Source of the DNA: Apostichopus japonicus
Taxonomy: Eukaryota; Echinodermata; Holothuroidea; Aspidochirotida; Stichopodidae
Reading direction: 5' to 3'
Length of the DNA stretch: 16,099 bases
Assembly (NCBI RefSeq): GCF_037975245.1
Contig: NC_012616.1
Coordinates: 1 to 16,099 of the forward strand
Under the pieces are notes generated by a model. That model did no database searches. It had not been told where the DNA came from and saw nothing but the letters and a program-made list of their open reading frames with translations. Made by a program: the position numbers and the translations under genes. Positions 1 through 10,714 of the stretch are shown one piece after another; the stretch's first letter is position 1; every line of letters starts with the position of its first letter.

Positions 1-1554
<1,554 letters not shown>

Positions 1555-1560
1555 ACTAAA

Positions 1561-1628
1561 AGAAGACTAGTTTAAAAAACATGAAGTTTCGACCTTCAAG
1601 TTCTCAGCGTTTAATCTGAGGTCTTCCA
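1561..1628 (+). tRNA. trnR: tRNA-Arg (anticodon TCG)
   Basis: Cloverleaf with a TGAAG/CTTCA anticodon stem and loop TTTCGAC (anticodon TCG, decoding CGN). The T stem CTCAG/CTGAG is perfect. The acceptor is AGAAGAC/GTCTTCC with only the outermost A-C pair unpaired. It sits between cox1 and nad4L, as in sea urchins and sea cucumbers, and probably marks the cleavage point between those two mRNAs. Confidence 0.95.
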
Positions 1629-1629
1629 A

Positions 1630-1926
1630 ATGAAAATCTTATCGGCTGTGTTATTTTCTCTATTCTTCCTAGGGATTATAGGTGTAGTTATAAAACGACT
1701 ACATCTGCTCTCACTCCTTCTATGTTTAGAGCTTCTTTTAGTCTCCCTTTTTCTCAAAATATCTACCTGGTCTCAAATACATGACGAGCTTGTTTACCTA
1801 AAATTCTCCATTCTTCTTCTAACGTTTTCAGCGTGTGAGGCAAGCGCAGGGCTAGCTCTAATGGTATCCCTCTCACGGAGACACAAAACAGACTTATTAG
1901 CGAAAATAAAACTGCTACAAACGTAA
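1630..1926 (+). CDS. nad4L: NADH dehydrogenase subunit 4L
   Basis: Small membrane subunit of the complex I proton-pumping arm. It has 98 residues with three hydrophobic segments and ends in TAA. The family hallmarks are visible: C-L-E-L-L-L-V-S-L-F near residue 34, with the membrane Glu thought to take part in proton transfer, and F-S-A-C-E-A-S-A-G-L-A-L near residue 67, with the second conserved Glu. The ATG lies two bases after trnR and is the only sensible start. cox2 begins one base after the stop, so the two may share a transcript. The position between cox1 and cox2 is characteristic of echinoderms; in vertebrates nad4L lies beside nad4. Confidence 0.98.
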   Translation: MKILSAVLFSLFFLGIIGVVIKRLHLLSLLLCLELLLVSLFLKISTWSQIHDELVYLKFSILLLTFSACEASAGLALMVSLSRRHKTDLLAKIKLLQT

Positions 1927-1927
1927 A

Positions 1928-2617
1928 ATGGCAACTTGAGCACAACTCGGTTTACAGGATGCATCCTCTCCCCTAATGGAAGAGCTAATCTATTTTCATG
2001 ATTACACGTTAATTATACTAACTTTAATAATTATTTTGGTATTTTATGGACTTATATCTCTTGTTACTTCGTCTCTTACCAAACGATTTTTTCTGGAAGG
2101 GCAAGAACTAGAGACCATATGGACAATAGTGCCAGCGTTTATACTAATATTTATTGCCTTTCCCTCTCTTCAACTACTCTACTTGATGGACGAAGTCAAA
2201 AATCCCTTCCTAACAATTAAGGCGATAGGACATCAATGATACTGAAGATATGAATACACGGATTACCATGAAATAGAATTTGACTCTTACATGGTACCAA
2301 CCTCAGACTTAGAAGCAGGTTTACCCCGACTACTTGAAGTAGACAACCGGTTAGTGTTGCCCTACCAAAACCCTATCCGGGTTTTGGTGTCATCTGCTGA
2401 TGTATTACACTCATGAGCCGTCCCCTCCCTAGGAGTAAAGATGGATGCCGTGCCGGGTCGTCTTAACCAGACCTCTTTCCTATTAAGACGAACAGGATTA
2501 TTTTACGGGCAATGCTCGGAGATATGCGGAGCAAATCACAGATTTATGCCAATAGTTATAGAATCAGTCCCATTCGAAAACTTTGAATCCTGAATAACGC
2601 AAAACCTTGAAGAATAA
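1928..2617 (+). CDS. cox2: Cytochrome c oxidase subunit II
   Basis: Complex IV subunit that accepts electrons from cytochrome c through the binuclear CuA centre. The frame is 229 codons plus TAA, starting [12 protein letters not shown]. Two N-terminal membrane segments (about residues 27-48 and 63-85) are followed by the intermembrane-space cupredoxin domain. All CuA ligands are present: H161, C196, E198, C200, H204 and M207, in the motif [18 protein letters not shown] is read as Trp several times, including the aromatic W-Y-W stretch near residue 105. Under the standard code the gene would appear cut short at 2239. It is one base from nad4L and two bases from trnK. Confidence 0.99.
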
Positions 2618-2619
2618 AC

Positions 2620-2684
2620 CTTGGATAGCTTAATAAAAGCTTCAGCCTCTTGATCTGAAGATGGAAAATACCTTTCCTCCAAGG
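2620..2684 (+). tRNA. trnK: tRNA-Lys (anticodon CTT)
   Basis: Acceptor CTTGGA pairs with TCCAAG (the seventh pair, T-C, is mismatched). The T stem is GGAAA/TTTCC. The anticodon arm has loop CTCTTGA with anticodon CTT and one C-T mismatch at the base of the loop. CTT reads AAG only, which is what the echinoderm code requires because AAA is Asn. It separates cox2 from atp8. Confidence 0.93.
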
Positions 2685-2685
2685 G

Positions 2686-2853
2686 ATGCCACAATTAGAC
2701 CTTTCCTGATTTATTATAAAATTCTTCCTAGCATGATCATTAGTAATAGTGATGATAGTAGTCCTTGTTAAGCAAAAATGACTAAGAGACAAGGAAGGAG
2801 ACAGCCAACATAACAAAAAGATAGAACAACAACAAAAAGAATGAAAATGATAA
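2686..2853 (+). CDS. atp8: ATP synthase F0 subunit 8
   Basis: Short single-span subunit of the ATP synthase membrane sector: 55 residues ending in TAA. It begins with the near-universal metazoan M-P-Q-L-D. One hydrophobic segment covers roughly residues 8-30, followed by a polar tail rich in Gln and Asn (AAA read as Asn) that ends in tryptophans. The start follows trnK by one base. The last seven bases overlap the start of atp6 (ATGATAA), the usual bicistronic atp8-atp6 layout. The gene is too short and too TGA-rich to be seen under the standard code. Confidence 0.95.
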
Positions 2854-3530
2854 AAAGATTATTTGGACAATTTTCGCCCGACACTATTTTATTTATCCCC
2901 CTACAGTTAGTTTCCTGCATGATAGCAATAGTATGAGCCCTTTACATTTTCCCAACCAACTTTTTTAGAGGCCGAATAAGATACATATGAACAACTGTCC
3001 GACTAGAGGCTATGAAGCTGCTTTTCCAAAACGGGAAGAAGGCTTCTGCTCCTTGAATAACTACTTTGACAGCGGTTTTTTTCATAATTTTATCAGTAAA
3101 ACTAATGGGACTTTTCCCGTACGCTTTTACAGTAACCAGACACGCCTCTTTTACTTACAGATTAGCAATACCTCTATGGTTAAGAGTAAATTTTCTAGGT
3201 TTCTTCATGGCTTTTAAAAGACGACTAAGACACCTGGTCCCACAAGGGACTCCGTCCTTCTTGATACCGGCTATGGTTTGAATAGAAACCCTAAGATTAA
3301 TAGCACAGCCAATAGCTTTAGGTTTACGGCTAGCAGCCAAACTTACTGCTGGTCATTTACTCATTTTTCTACTTTCAACCGCCACCTGAATACTAGCTTC
3401 TAGACCTATAGTAAGAGCGCTAACCTTAATTATTCTAGGATTGCTGTTTATACTTGAAGTTGGTGTGGCCTGCATCCAAGCTTATGTATTTACATCCCTA
3501 GTTAAATTCTACCTAGACCAAAACATATAA
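2847..3530 (+). CDS. atp6: ATP synthase F0 subunit 6 (subunit a)
   Basis: Subunit a of the F0 proton channel, which forms the half-channels against the c-ring. It has 227 residues if started at the ATG that overlaps the atp8 stop; an in-frame ATG six bases earlier (2841) would give 229. The essential channel Arg is at residue 161 in [14 protein letters not shown], a highly conserved family motif. Five to six hydrophobic helices are evident, and the C-terminal end reads F-Y-L-D-Q-N-I. It ends in TAA two bases before cox3. Standard-code reading breaks it into fragments because TGA is Trp. Confidence 0.98.
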
Positions 3531-3532
3531 AT

Positions 3533-4315
3533 ATGACCCATCAACACCCTTTCCACCTAGTAGATCAAAGACCATGACCGCTAACAGCCGCCTTCGGAGC
3601 TCTCATAATGACCTCAGGCTTAGTAGTGTGATTTCATTTAGGCACAATAACCTTATTCATAATAGGAATGCTAGCAACAACAGTAACAGCAATAAGATGA
3701 TGACGAGATGTCGTCCGGGAAGCTACATTTCAGGGACACCACACTCTGGTAGTTATTAAAGGCTTACGGTACGGAATGATATTATTCATAACATCAGAAG
3801 TTTGCTTTTTCTTTGCCTTTTTCTGAGCATTCTTTCACAGAAGACTGGCACCCACAGTAGAAATAGGGGTTTCATGACCTCCCACAGGAATTGACGCGCT
3901 GAAACCATTTCTAGTCCCCTTACTAAAAACAGCAGTATTACTATCCTCAGGAGCCACTATAACTTGGGCTCACCATAGAATAATAGAGAAAAATCGAGGG
4001 GAAGCGGTGCAAGCACTAGGGTTAACCGTAATTCTAGGACTGTACTTCACAGCTCTACAGGCATGAGAATATCTAGATGCCCCCTTTACTATTGCCGACA
4101 GAGTATATGGTTCTACCTTCTTTGTAGCAACCGGATTCCACGGGTTGCATGTAATAATAGGAACCACCTTTCTAGCCGTATGTTTTTTTCGGTTACTAAG
4201 CCACCATTTCTCTAACCACCACCACTTTGGATTTGAAGCCGCTGCATGATACTGACACTTCGTAGACGTGGTCTGGCTTTTCTTATATGTGTGCATCTAC
4301 TGATGAGGATCATAA
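3533..4315 (+). CDS. cox3: Cytochrome c oxidase subunit III
   Basis: Third mitochondrially encoded core subunit of complex IV: 260 residues with seven expected membrane helices, thought to stabilise the complex and its proton uptake. It starts [11 protein letters not shown] and ends with W-W-G-S then TAA. Conserved family stretches include W-W-R-D-V-V-R-E near residue 57, F-F-W-A-F-F-H-S-S-L near residue 99, F-H-G-L-H-V near residue 204, and the [13 protein letters not shown] segment near residue 241. The stop codon abuts or overlaps by a base the 3' end of minus-strand trnS2. Confidence 0.99.
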
Positions 4316-4384
4316 GAGGAGGAGGGAATTAAACCCTCGTCATTTGATTTCAAGTCAAGCGCAAAAACATTCTGCCACTCCTCC
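4315..4384 (-). tRNA. trnS2: tRNA-Ser(UCN) (anticodon TGA)
   Basis: Read on the minus strand, loop CTTGAAA gives anticodon TGA on a TTGA/TCAA stem. The T stem is CCCTC/GAGGG with a seven-base loop. The acceptor is built from the GAGGAG/CTCCTC inverted repeat at 4316-4321 and 4378-4383. Because that repeat can slip by a base or two, the exact ends are uncertain. This is its normal echinoderm place and strand, between cox3 and nad3. A 26-nt AT-rich spacer (4385-4410) with no clear signal precedes nad3. Confidence 0.92.
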
Positions 4385-4410
4385 CTTTATATTAATAAGA
4401 AATAACAAAA

Positions 4411-4755
4411 ATGAAATTTCTAGTTTTTCTGACTATAGCCATTATACTATCAAGTCTTCTATTAATTGTAGGACACTTCCTTCCCAGACGATCTTTAGAA
4501 TTAGAAAAGAGATCCCCTTATGAATGCGGATTCGACCCAATAAAATCAGCGCGTCTTCCGTTCTCCTTTCGGTTTTTCTTAGTAGCCATACTGTTTTTAA
4601 TATTCGACTTGGAAATAGCGCTATTATTTCCAATAATACCCGCCTCTAGTAAAAATATATCTATACTTCTTCCTCTATCTTCAGTATTTTTAATAATACT
4701 GGCAGCGGGATTAGCATATGAATGACAGCAAGGAGGCCTAGAATGGGCAGAATAA
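4411..4755 (+). CDS. nad3: NADH dehydrogenase subunit 3
   Basis: Complex I membrane-arm subunit near the quinone site: 114 residues ending in TAA. It opens M-N-F-L-V-F-L-T. The conserved loop segment S-P-Y-E-C-G-F-D-P (near residue 35) contains the Cys that reports the active/deactive state in other animals. Next come [12 protein letters not shown] and [10 protein letters not shown] (near residue 65), whose acidic residues are invariant. It ends [12 protein letters not shown]. The first TGA (Trp) is at 4723-4725. nad4 follows after four bases. Confidence 0.98.
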
Positions 4756-4759
4756 ATAA

Positions 4760-6119
4760 ATGTTAACATTATTAAGAGTCTCGATTTCTACAATTGTTTT
4801 AATTAAAGTAAAGAAGTGAAAATGGAATGCTCTGTTCGTGGCCCTAGCCATGATGACCTTTCTTTCGATAACAACAGTGAAAAACAGAGGAAGAGCAAGT
4901 TGGTCGTTTCTTAGGCACAGCCTAGCGGTGGACTCACTATCAGCCCCCTTGATAATCCTTAGATGTTGACTAGCACCTCTATGTTTTCTGGCGCAGAAAG
5001 TCGTCAAGGGAAAAAGAGGAAGGCTTCAAAAAGGATTTCTAGCACTCACCTGCTCTATTATATTCTTCCTTCTTCTAACGTTTTCCTCGCTAAAAATTCT
5101 CTCGTTTTTCATATGTTTTGAAGCAACCCTAATTCCTACCTTAGTTTTAATAACACGGTGAGGAGCAAAAGTAGAACGTCTTCAAGCTGGGACATACTTT
5201 CTTTTCTACACGTTGTTTGGCTCTCTTCCCCTTCTAGTATCCATTGTACTTATAAGCCAAACTACGTCCACATTGATGATACCCATATCCGAGATAGTAA
5301 GATTACAGGGTAAAACCTTTTTCAGAATAAAAATATGGTGAATAATAACTATTGTGGCTTTCCTAGTAAAGATGCCAATATACGGATTTCACCTGTGATT
5401 ACCGAAGGCTCACGTAGAAGCACCGGTAGCAGGTTCCATGATACTGGCTGCAATTTTACTAAAGTTAGGTGGTTACGGTATAATACGAATGAAAGCTTAC
5501 TTCCCAGACGTAACCACACTATCAGCCATCCTAACAGTTATATGTTGCTGAGGAGCCTTAATAACAAGCATCCTATGTACACGACAGACAGACCTTAAGG
5601 CCTTAATAGCGTACTCGTCAGTTGGCCATATGAGTCTAGTAGCAGCTGGTACAATAGTATTTTCGGACTGAACAATAAGAGGAGCTATAATGTTAATGAT
5701 AGCTCACGGATTAGTTTCCTCAGCTTTGTTTGCCCTAGCCAAAATTTTATATGAACGAACGCACACACGGAAAATTTTTATTACGCGAGGATTTAAGATG
5801 ATTACAGTGCTCTTACCTTTCTGATGATTAATAAGGTGTGCAGCGAAACTCGGCCTACCACCTCTACCAAAACTTATAGGAGAACTCTACATAATAACAG
5901 GTATTATAAGGTGATCTATATTCTTAGCTCCAATATTAGGAGTAGCTACTGTATTTGGAGCAATCTACTCTTTACTTATCTACCAAAAAACAAAAACACA
6001 AAGAATTGTATTATCTTCCATGAGTTTCAATGAAATAAGCCCTCGGGAACACATTTTGATTCTCTTCCATCTTCTTCCCCTACTCTCTATAATAGTGGCG
6101 CCAAAATCATGTATGGTAT
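4760..6119 (+). CDS. nad4: NADH dehydrogenase subunit 4, incomplete stop
   Basis: Antiporter-like proton-pumping subunit of complex I. It starts at ATG 4760, four bases after nad3, and gives 453 residues. Hallmarks are [14 protein letters not shown] near residue 214, with the pump Lys and the conserved His/Glu, then K-L-G-G-Y-G, and [13 protein letters not shown] near residue 280. The final T (6119) sits directly against the perfect acceptor stem of trnH at 6120. Cleavage there followed by polyadenylation would make TAA, a common mitochondrial device. Alternatively translation could run three codons further to an in-frame TAG at 6128-6130, overlapping trnH by 11 nt. I favour the T-- ending. 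Confidence 0.95.
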
Positions 6120-6188
6120 GATCTAAATAGTTTAGTAAAACACTAATTTGTGGCATTAGAGACGGCATATTGTTTTGCCTTTAGATCC
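6120..6188 (+). tRNA. trnH: tRNA-His (anticodon GTG)
   Basis: The acceptor GATCTAA/TTAGATC is a perfect seven-pair stem. The anticodon arm CTAAT/ATTAG has loop TTGTGGC (anticodon GTG). The T arm is GGCA/TGCC. It abuts nad4 upstream and trnS1 downstream without spacers, so its excision probably frees the nad4 3' end. Confidence 0.96.
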
Positions 6189-6256
6189 GAATCCTATGTG
6201 AATATTCTTGGCCTGCTAAGCCAAAGAATTTGTGGTTTAACTCCATGAAGGACTCG
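6189..6256 (+). tRNA. trnS1: tRNA-Ser(AGN) (anticodon GCT), no D arm
   Basis: The anticodon stem TTGGC/GCCAA is perfect, with loop CTGCTAA (anticodon GCT). The acceptor GAATCCT/AGGACTC has one A-C mismatch. The bases between acceptor and anticodon stem cannot form a D stem, typical of metazoan mitochondrial tRNA-Ser(AGN). In echinoderms this tRNA must read all four AGN codons; a modified wobble G does this in a sea star. Confidence 0.93.
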
Positions 6257-8092
6257 ATGTTTTTCTCTCCAGGAACTGTTAATTCTAGTATTACCCTGAC
6301 AATATTTATTATCCTACTAATAGCTTCATTTTTCTCGGCAAAGAGACTCAAGAAAAACAGCTTGCGAAAACTAAACGAGGCTAAAATAGCTCTTACGACT
6401 ATGAAGGTTCTTGTTTTGCTATCATTGTTAAAATTGACTATTTTTATATTAGGAGGCGGAGAACCTTCTGTTTCTTCTGTTTTTCCATGGCTGAACACGG
6501 GTAAACTCAAATCTTTTCTGTCCATAAAAATAGACAGAAAGTTTATATTCTTTTCATCGGCCGCTTTATTAGTAACATGGTCTATAATAGAATTCTCTAT
6601 ATACTACATGAGAGATGACCCAAACGGAAAAAGTTTTTTCCGTTTACTAATGATTTTTCTTCTAAAAATGTTGATTTTAACGTCGGCCAAAAATATTTTC
6701 TTGTTTTTTGTAGGCTGAGAAGGAGTCGGGTTTTTGTCTTTTTTACTAATAAGGTGGTGATCTACTCGAACGGATGCGAAAGCCTCCGCTCTTCAGGCTA
6801 TAGTATACAAACGGATAGGAGATATTGGAATTATAGTCGTGATATCTGGGCTACTAATAAAAACAAGAAGTTGAGATATAAAAAGTCTGTCCACGAAAAA
6901 AATTAGTGGATTTTGAGTATCTGCCATTTTGTTTACCTCTCTAATAGGAGCTATAGGGAAGTCAGCCCAGTTTGGGCTTCATCCGTGGCTACCAGCTGCA
7001 ATGGAAGGGCCAACCCCAGTATCAGCCTTACTACACAGGTCAACAATGGTAGTGGCCGGTGTTTTTCTTCTAATCCGAATGACGACAATTATTACACCCT
7101 CCGAAACTTTTTTAAATATAACTCTGATTATAGGGGCCTTAACGGCTATTTTTGCGGCAACCTCAGCGTTTCAACAACATGATATTAAGAAGATAATAGC
7201 CTATTCTACAACAAGTCAGCTAGGTCTAATGGTTGTGTCTATAGGATTAGGTAAACCTAAAGTCGCCTTGTTTCATATATGCACCCATGCTTTCTTTAAG
7301 GCAATGCTGTTTTTGTGCTCGGGAAGAATTATACACAGACATAAAAAAGAACAAGATCTTCGAAAGATGTCTAAAATAAGGGAAAGCCTTCCCATAACCT
7401 CAAGATGTTTGTTTTTAGGGAGAATAGCTTTAATGGGAGTACCTTTTCTAAGAGGGTTTTACTCTAAGGACCTTATTTTGGAATTAGTTGTAGAAAAACC
7501 AAGAAACTTAATATCGTTTTCTCTAGCCATTATAGCCACGTTTTTGACAGCAGCTTATAGCTTCCGAATAATAACGTTCTGCTTCCTCAAAAACTCAAGA
7601 AAACCCCCTATAAAACCTATGAAAGAGGAGAAACCAAAACTTGTATTCCCTTTAGTACGACTAGCCATGGGGGCTATTTTTGCTGGATGGTTAATAGGCG
7701 CTTGACTCCTTAACCTCCCAAGACTATTCCCCATCGGTATAGTTAAGGCTATGCCACTAATTGTAACAGTAATTGGTGCTACCATAGTAAGATCGCTTAT
7801 ATTGTCTAACAAAAGTAAAACAACCGCGAAAACTTTTTTCAGGAAGACGTGATTTTATACTTCTACATCACACATAATTTCAAGAAGTATAACAAAAGCC
7901 ACTGCCTTAACCCTAACCACTCGAGCCCTAGATCGAGGTTGAAGAGAAACGGCAGGTGGACAAGGGATGTTTGCAGTTAAAAGGGACCTAACAAAGGCAC
8001 AACAAATAACTCAAACAGGTTATATAAAGCAGTACCTTTTATCTATATCTCTTATTGTAGTATGCATTCTAACAACAGCAATGATTATATAA
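6257..8092 (+). CDS. nad5: NADH dehydrogenase subunit 5
   Basis: Largest antiporter-like pump subunit of complex I: 611 residues ending in TAA. The ATG directly follows trnS1; earlier in-frame ATGs at 6230 and 6245 lie inside that tRNA and are rejected. Hallmarks: G-W-E-G-V-G-F-L-S-F near residue 155, F-G-L-H-P-W-L-P-A-A-M-E-G-P-T-P near residue 239 with the conserved His/Pro/Glu cluster, H-D-I-K-K-I-I-A-Y-S-T near residue 308, and H-A-F-F-K-A-M-L-F. The C-terminal third is more divergent, as usual. The gene converges on minus-strand nad6, leaving 18 nt between their ends. The stop codon lies inside a TTATATAA motif (8085-8092). Known sea urchin nad5 has an N-terminal extension derived from an old tRNA-Leu; I see no recognisable tRNA remnant here. 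Confidence 0.98.
8085..8092. promoter_or_regulatory. TTATATAA at nad5 3' end
   Basis: Self-complementary octamer whose last three bases are the nad5 stop codon. It lies at the nad5/nad6 convergence. In sea urchin mtDNA the nad5/nad6 boundary is a reported site of transcription control, with AT-rich initiation motifs and binding of the terminator protein mtDBP. A second copy lies within nad5 at 8020-8027 and may be only coding sequence. The role here is inferred from position and sequence alone. Confidence 0.35.
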
Positions 8093-8110
8093 CACATGTA
8101 ATGATGAGTA

Positions 8111-8599
8111 CTACAAAGCTCGAAGTGCTAAAAGAGAAGAGCCATAAGAAACTACCAAAGCCACAATCAAGACCACTAAAAGAGCCAACCCTCCTACAAG
8201 CAAGTAAGCTCCCCCATAATCGTATAATACAGAAAGAGAAGATAAATCTTTTAAAGGGGAAAGAAGATTAAACAAGGTTCTTGATTCTAGGAAGTCCTCA
8301 AATATAAAAAGGACCCAGAAAGACAGCAACAAAAAAAGCAACACTACCTCCCCCAAATTACTAACCATTGGATACCGATCGGCAGATAAAGCACTAGAAT
8401 ACACGAAGACCACGAGCATACCACCCATATAAATCAAAAGTAAAAGAAGTGCTAAAAATGTTAAACCAAGAGAAGTTAAAACCACACACCCGAATAGAGA
8501 CCTTATCATTAAACCCAAAGCCGCATAGTAAGGTGAAAGACTGTAAAAAACTAAAGTACTACCTAACAACAAAAGCAACATGAACAAGTAAAACACCAT
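8111..8599 (-). CDS. nad6: NADH dehydrogenase subunit 6
   Basis: The only protein gene on the minus strand, as in all sea urchins and sea cucumbers: 162 residues, starting M-V-F-Y-L-F-M and ending in TAG. It is a complex I membrane subunit with five hydrophobic segments. The conserved segment L-L-L-I-Y-M-G-G-M-L-V-V-F-V-Y-S-S (about residues 51-67) is the flexible TM3 pi-bulge region that couples quinone chemistry to pumping. A hydrophilic loop around residues 105-130 precedes the last span. Base composition is mirrored (G/T-rich sense strand), giving Val/Leu/Gly/Tyr-rich protein. Its start codon is eight bases from the divergent cob start, and both lie within one palindrome. Confidence 0.98.
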   Translation of the reverse strand: MVFYLFMLLLLLGSTLVFYSLSPYYAALGLMIRSLFGCVVLTSLGLTFLALLLLLIYMGGMLVVFVYSSALSADRYPMVSNLGEVVLLFLLLSFWVLFIFEDFLESRTLFNLLSPLKDLSSLSVLYDYGGAYLLVGGLALLVVLIVALVVSYGSSLLALRAL

Positions 8600-8610
8600 T
8601 TATATAAATG
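8597..8610. promoter_or_regulatory. Palindrome CATTTATATAAATG between nad6 and cob
   Basis: Perfect 14-nt palindrome filling the junction of the divergent nad6 and cob genes. Its left CAT is the nad6 start codon read on the minus strand and its right ATG is the cob start codon. Only TTATATAA lies between them. The core is one base pair-step shorter than the AT promoter consensus I recall for sea urchin mtDNA (TTATATATAA). A two-fold symmetric site between divergent genes suits a bidirectional promoter, but function is inferred. Confidence 0.5.
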
Positions 8611-9753
8611 ACAGGACCGCTACGAAAGAGGCACCCTCTTTTTCGAATACTAAAAGGATCTTTGGTGGACCTTCCGGCCCCAAGAAAACTTTCCGTATGA
8701 TGAAAATTTGGATCTCTTTTAAGACTATGTTTAATAGTACAACTAATCACCGGGATATTTTTGGCTATGCACTACACCGCTGATATTTCCCTAGCTTTCT
8801 CGTCAGTAAGACACATATGCCGAGACGTAAAATATGGATGACTCCTTCGAAATATTCACGCAAAAAGAGCTTCCTTCTTCTTTATTTGTCTTTACTGCCA
8901 CATAGGACGAGGTATATACTACGGATCCTACGTAAAACAGGAAACGTGAAACATAGGAGTTATATTGTTTTTAATAACGATGGTTACTGCTTTCGTAGGA
9001 TACGTATTGCCTTGAGGTCAAATGTCTTTCTGAGCCGCAACAGTAATCACAAAACTTCTATCAGCTGTACCTTATATAGGGGAGATGTTAGTACAATGAG
9101 TATGAGGAGGGTTTTCTGTAGACAAAGCTACACTGACTCGATTCTTTACCTTCCACTTCCTTTTCCCTTTTATTATAGCAGCTTTATCAATTATACACCT
9201 ACTATTTTTACATCAGACAGGCTCCAAAAACCCAACAGGCTTAGACAGTAAATATGATAAGGCTCCATTTCACGTTTACTTCTCAACTAAGGATCTTGTA
9301 GGATTTTTAGTTCTGTTGGCAGGGATTCTTACACTTGCTCTTTTAGCTCCAACAGCTTTAAAAGACCCAGAGAACTTTATCCCTGCCAACCCGCTAGTAA
9401 CGCCTACCCACATTCAGCCAGAGTGATATTTCCTCTTTGCTTACGCAATACTCCGCTCTATCCCTAAAAAGCTAGGAGGGGTTATCGCGTTACTAGCAGC
9501 TGTATTAGTATGATTTTTAGTCCCGATTCTTCACACCTCATGAAAACAAGCTTCGACATTTCGACCACTAAGACAAGTCACGTTTTGAATTCTAGCTGCA
9601 ACTTTTATTATTTTGACATGAATAGGGAGACAACCTGTTGAGGAACCGTATATAATAATAGGGCAGGTAGCCTCTGTACTTTATTTCTCTATATTTGTTT
9701 TTTTCTTCCCGGGAATAGCAGTAATAGAAAAAAAGCTTCTGTTACGATATTAG
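8608..9753 (+). CDS. cob: Cytochrome b
   Basis: Core subunit of complex III carrying hemes bL and bH and both quinone sites. It has 381 residues, starting M-T-G-P-L-R-K-S-H-P-L-F-R. Axial heme ligands H84 and H98 are present in L-R-N-I-H-A-N and Y-C-H-I-G-R-G; the second pair is in the helix containing T-F-H-F-L-F-P-F and I-H-L-L-F-L-H. The Qo-site P-E-W-Y motif occurs near residue 272. G-Y-V-L-P-W-G-Q-M and N-P-T-G-L are also intact. An in-frame TAG ends it at 9751-9753, overlapping the trnF acceptor by five bases. If trnF is cut out first, the mRNA would end at T9748 and polyadenylation would make TAA, one Tyr codon shorter. It is headed by the bidirectional palindrome. Confidence 0.98.
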
Positions 9754-9819
9754 AGTAGCTTAAGGCCAAAGCTTGGCGTTGAAAATGCCAGATCAAAGGT
9801 TGAACTCCTTTCTCTAATA
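9749..9819 (+). tRNA. trnF: tRNA-Phe (anticodon GAA)
   Basis: Acceptor ATTAGAG/CTCTAAT is seven perfect pairs, T stem AAAGG/CCTTT is perfect, and the anticodon arm TGGCG/TGCCA has loop TTGAAAA (anticodon GAA). It overlaps the annotated cob stop by five bases and leads directly into rrnS. Confidence 0.95.
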
Positions 9820-10645
9820 AAAGCTTGGTTCTAGCTTAAATTTTAGCTTTCTTCTATCTGCCACATGTAAGTTATTAAACGAACCAGCAAGAGGAGTTAT
9901 AATGTGAAACCTTCTAACTCAATCTATAAGTTAAAATACCTAAAGAAGATATACCTTGCGACTGCAGTGCTTAGTTTTATTAAATCTGGGAAACCAGGAA
10001 ATAGATAAGAAGAAAAGGGATGGTCAATAACGTGCCAGCAACCGCGGTTACACGTTAATCCCTAGTTAAACCTCACCGGTTAAAGGAAGTAAAGCTCGGA
10101 AAACTAGTTATGAGTAAAAACTCAGCAGTAATAAGCTAAATAATAGAAAAATAGCTAGGAAAGCTCAACTGAAAAAGTGAGGAATAAACTGGAATTAGAT
10201 ACTCCACTATACTCACTAGTAAATCCTAAAACACCAGAGTAGTACGGCTAAAGGCTAAAACTTAAAGAACTTGGCGGTTTTCTACCCCTTTTCGGAGGAG
10301 CTTGTCATTGAATCGATAACCCACGAGGAACCTCACCACCCAAAGATAAATTCAGCTTGTATACCATCGTCGTCAGTTCACCTCTTTAAGAAAGTGAGCG
10401 AAAAGGAATTACCCTCAACGTCAGATCAAGGTGCAGCTTATAGGGTGGGAATAGATGAGCTACTTTATTTGTTAACAGAGAATTTAGCATTGAAAAAGTT
10501 AATGAAAGAGGATTCGATAGTAATAAAAGTAAAGAGAAACACTATGAAATCAGCTCTAGAATGCGCACACATCGCCCGTCACTCTCGTCAAACGAGGAGA
10601 AAAGTCGTAACATAGTAGGTGTACCGGAAGGTGTACCTGGTTAAA
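9820..10645 (+). rRNA. rrnS: 12S (small subunit) ribosomal RNA
   Basis: Recognised by conserved small-subunit rRNA landmarks in order. The 530-loop core GTGCCAGCAACCGCGG begins at 10032. The 900-region segment GGAATTAGATAC is near 10191. The decoding-site strand CATCGCCCGTCAC is near 10569 and GTCGTAACA near 10604. Near the 3' end, GGTGTACC-GGAA-GGTGTACC (10618-10637) forms the terminal hairpin with a GGAA tetraloop. Length is about 826 nt, bounded by trnF and trnE; the exact ends are set by the neighbouring tRNAs. Open frames inside it (for example 10271-10615) are chance. Order trnF-rrnS-trnE is standard for the group. Confidence 0.96.
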
Positions 10646-10714
10646 GCTTTTGTAGTTTCAGAAAAACGAGGGCTTTTCAAGCCCTAAACCCAAGTTAGAC
10701 TCTTGGTAAAAGCA
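10646..10714 (+). tRNA. trnE: tRNA-Glu (anticodon TTC)
   Basis: Acceptor GCTTTTG/TAAAAGC (one G-T pair), anticodon arm AGGGC/GCCCT with loop TTTTCAA (anticodon TTC), and a perfect T stem CCAAG/CTTGG. It directly abuts trnT. Confidence 0.96.

Noticed and set aside
6257-6330. tRNA-Leu remnant fused to the nad5 N-terminus, known in sea urchin
   Set aside because: By eye the first codons do not resemble trnL1 at 11471-11542 or fold as a tRNA.
8020-8027. TTATATAA within nad5 as another promoter
   Set aside because: It lies inside coding sequence (Gly-Tyr-Ile-Lys codons) and may be chance; only mentioned as a neighbour of the 8085 copy.
10271-10615. 114-codon open frame on the plus strand
   Set aside because: Lies wholly inside rrnS, across the conserved decoding-site sequence; no protein family resemblance and no start context.
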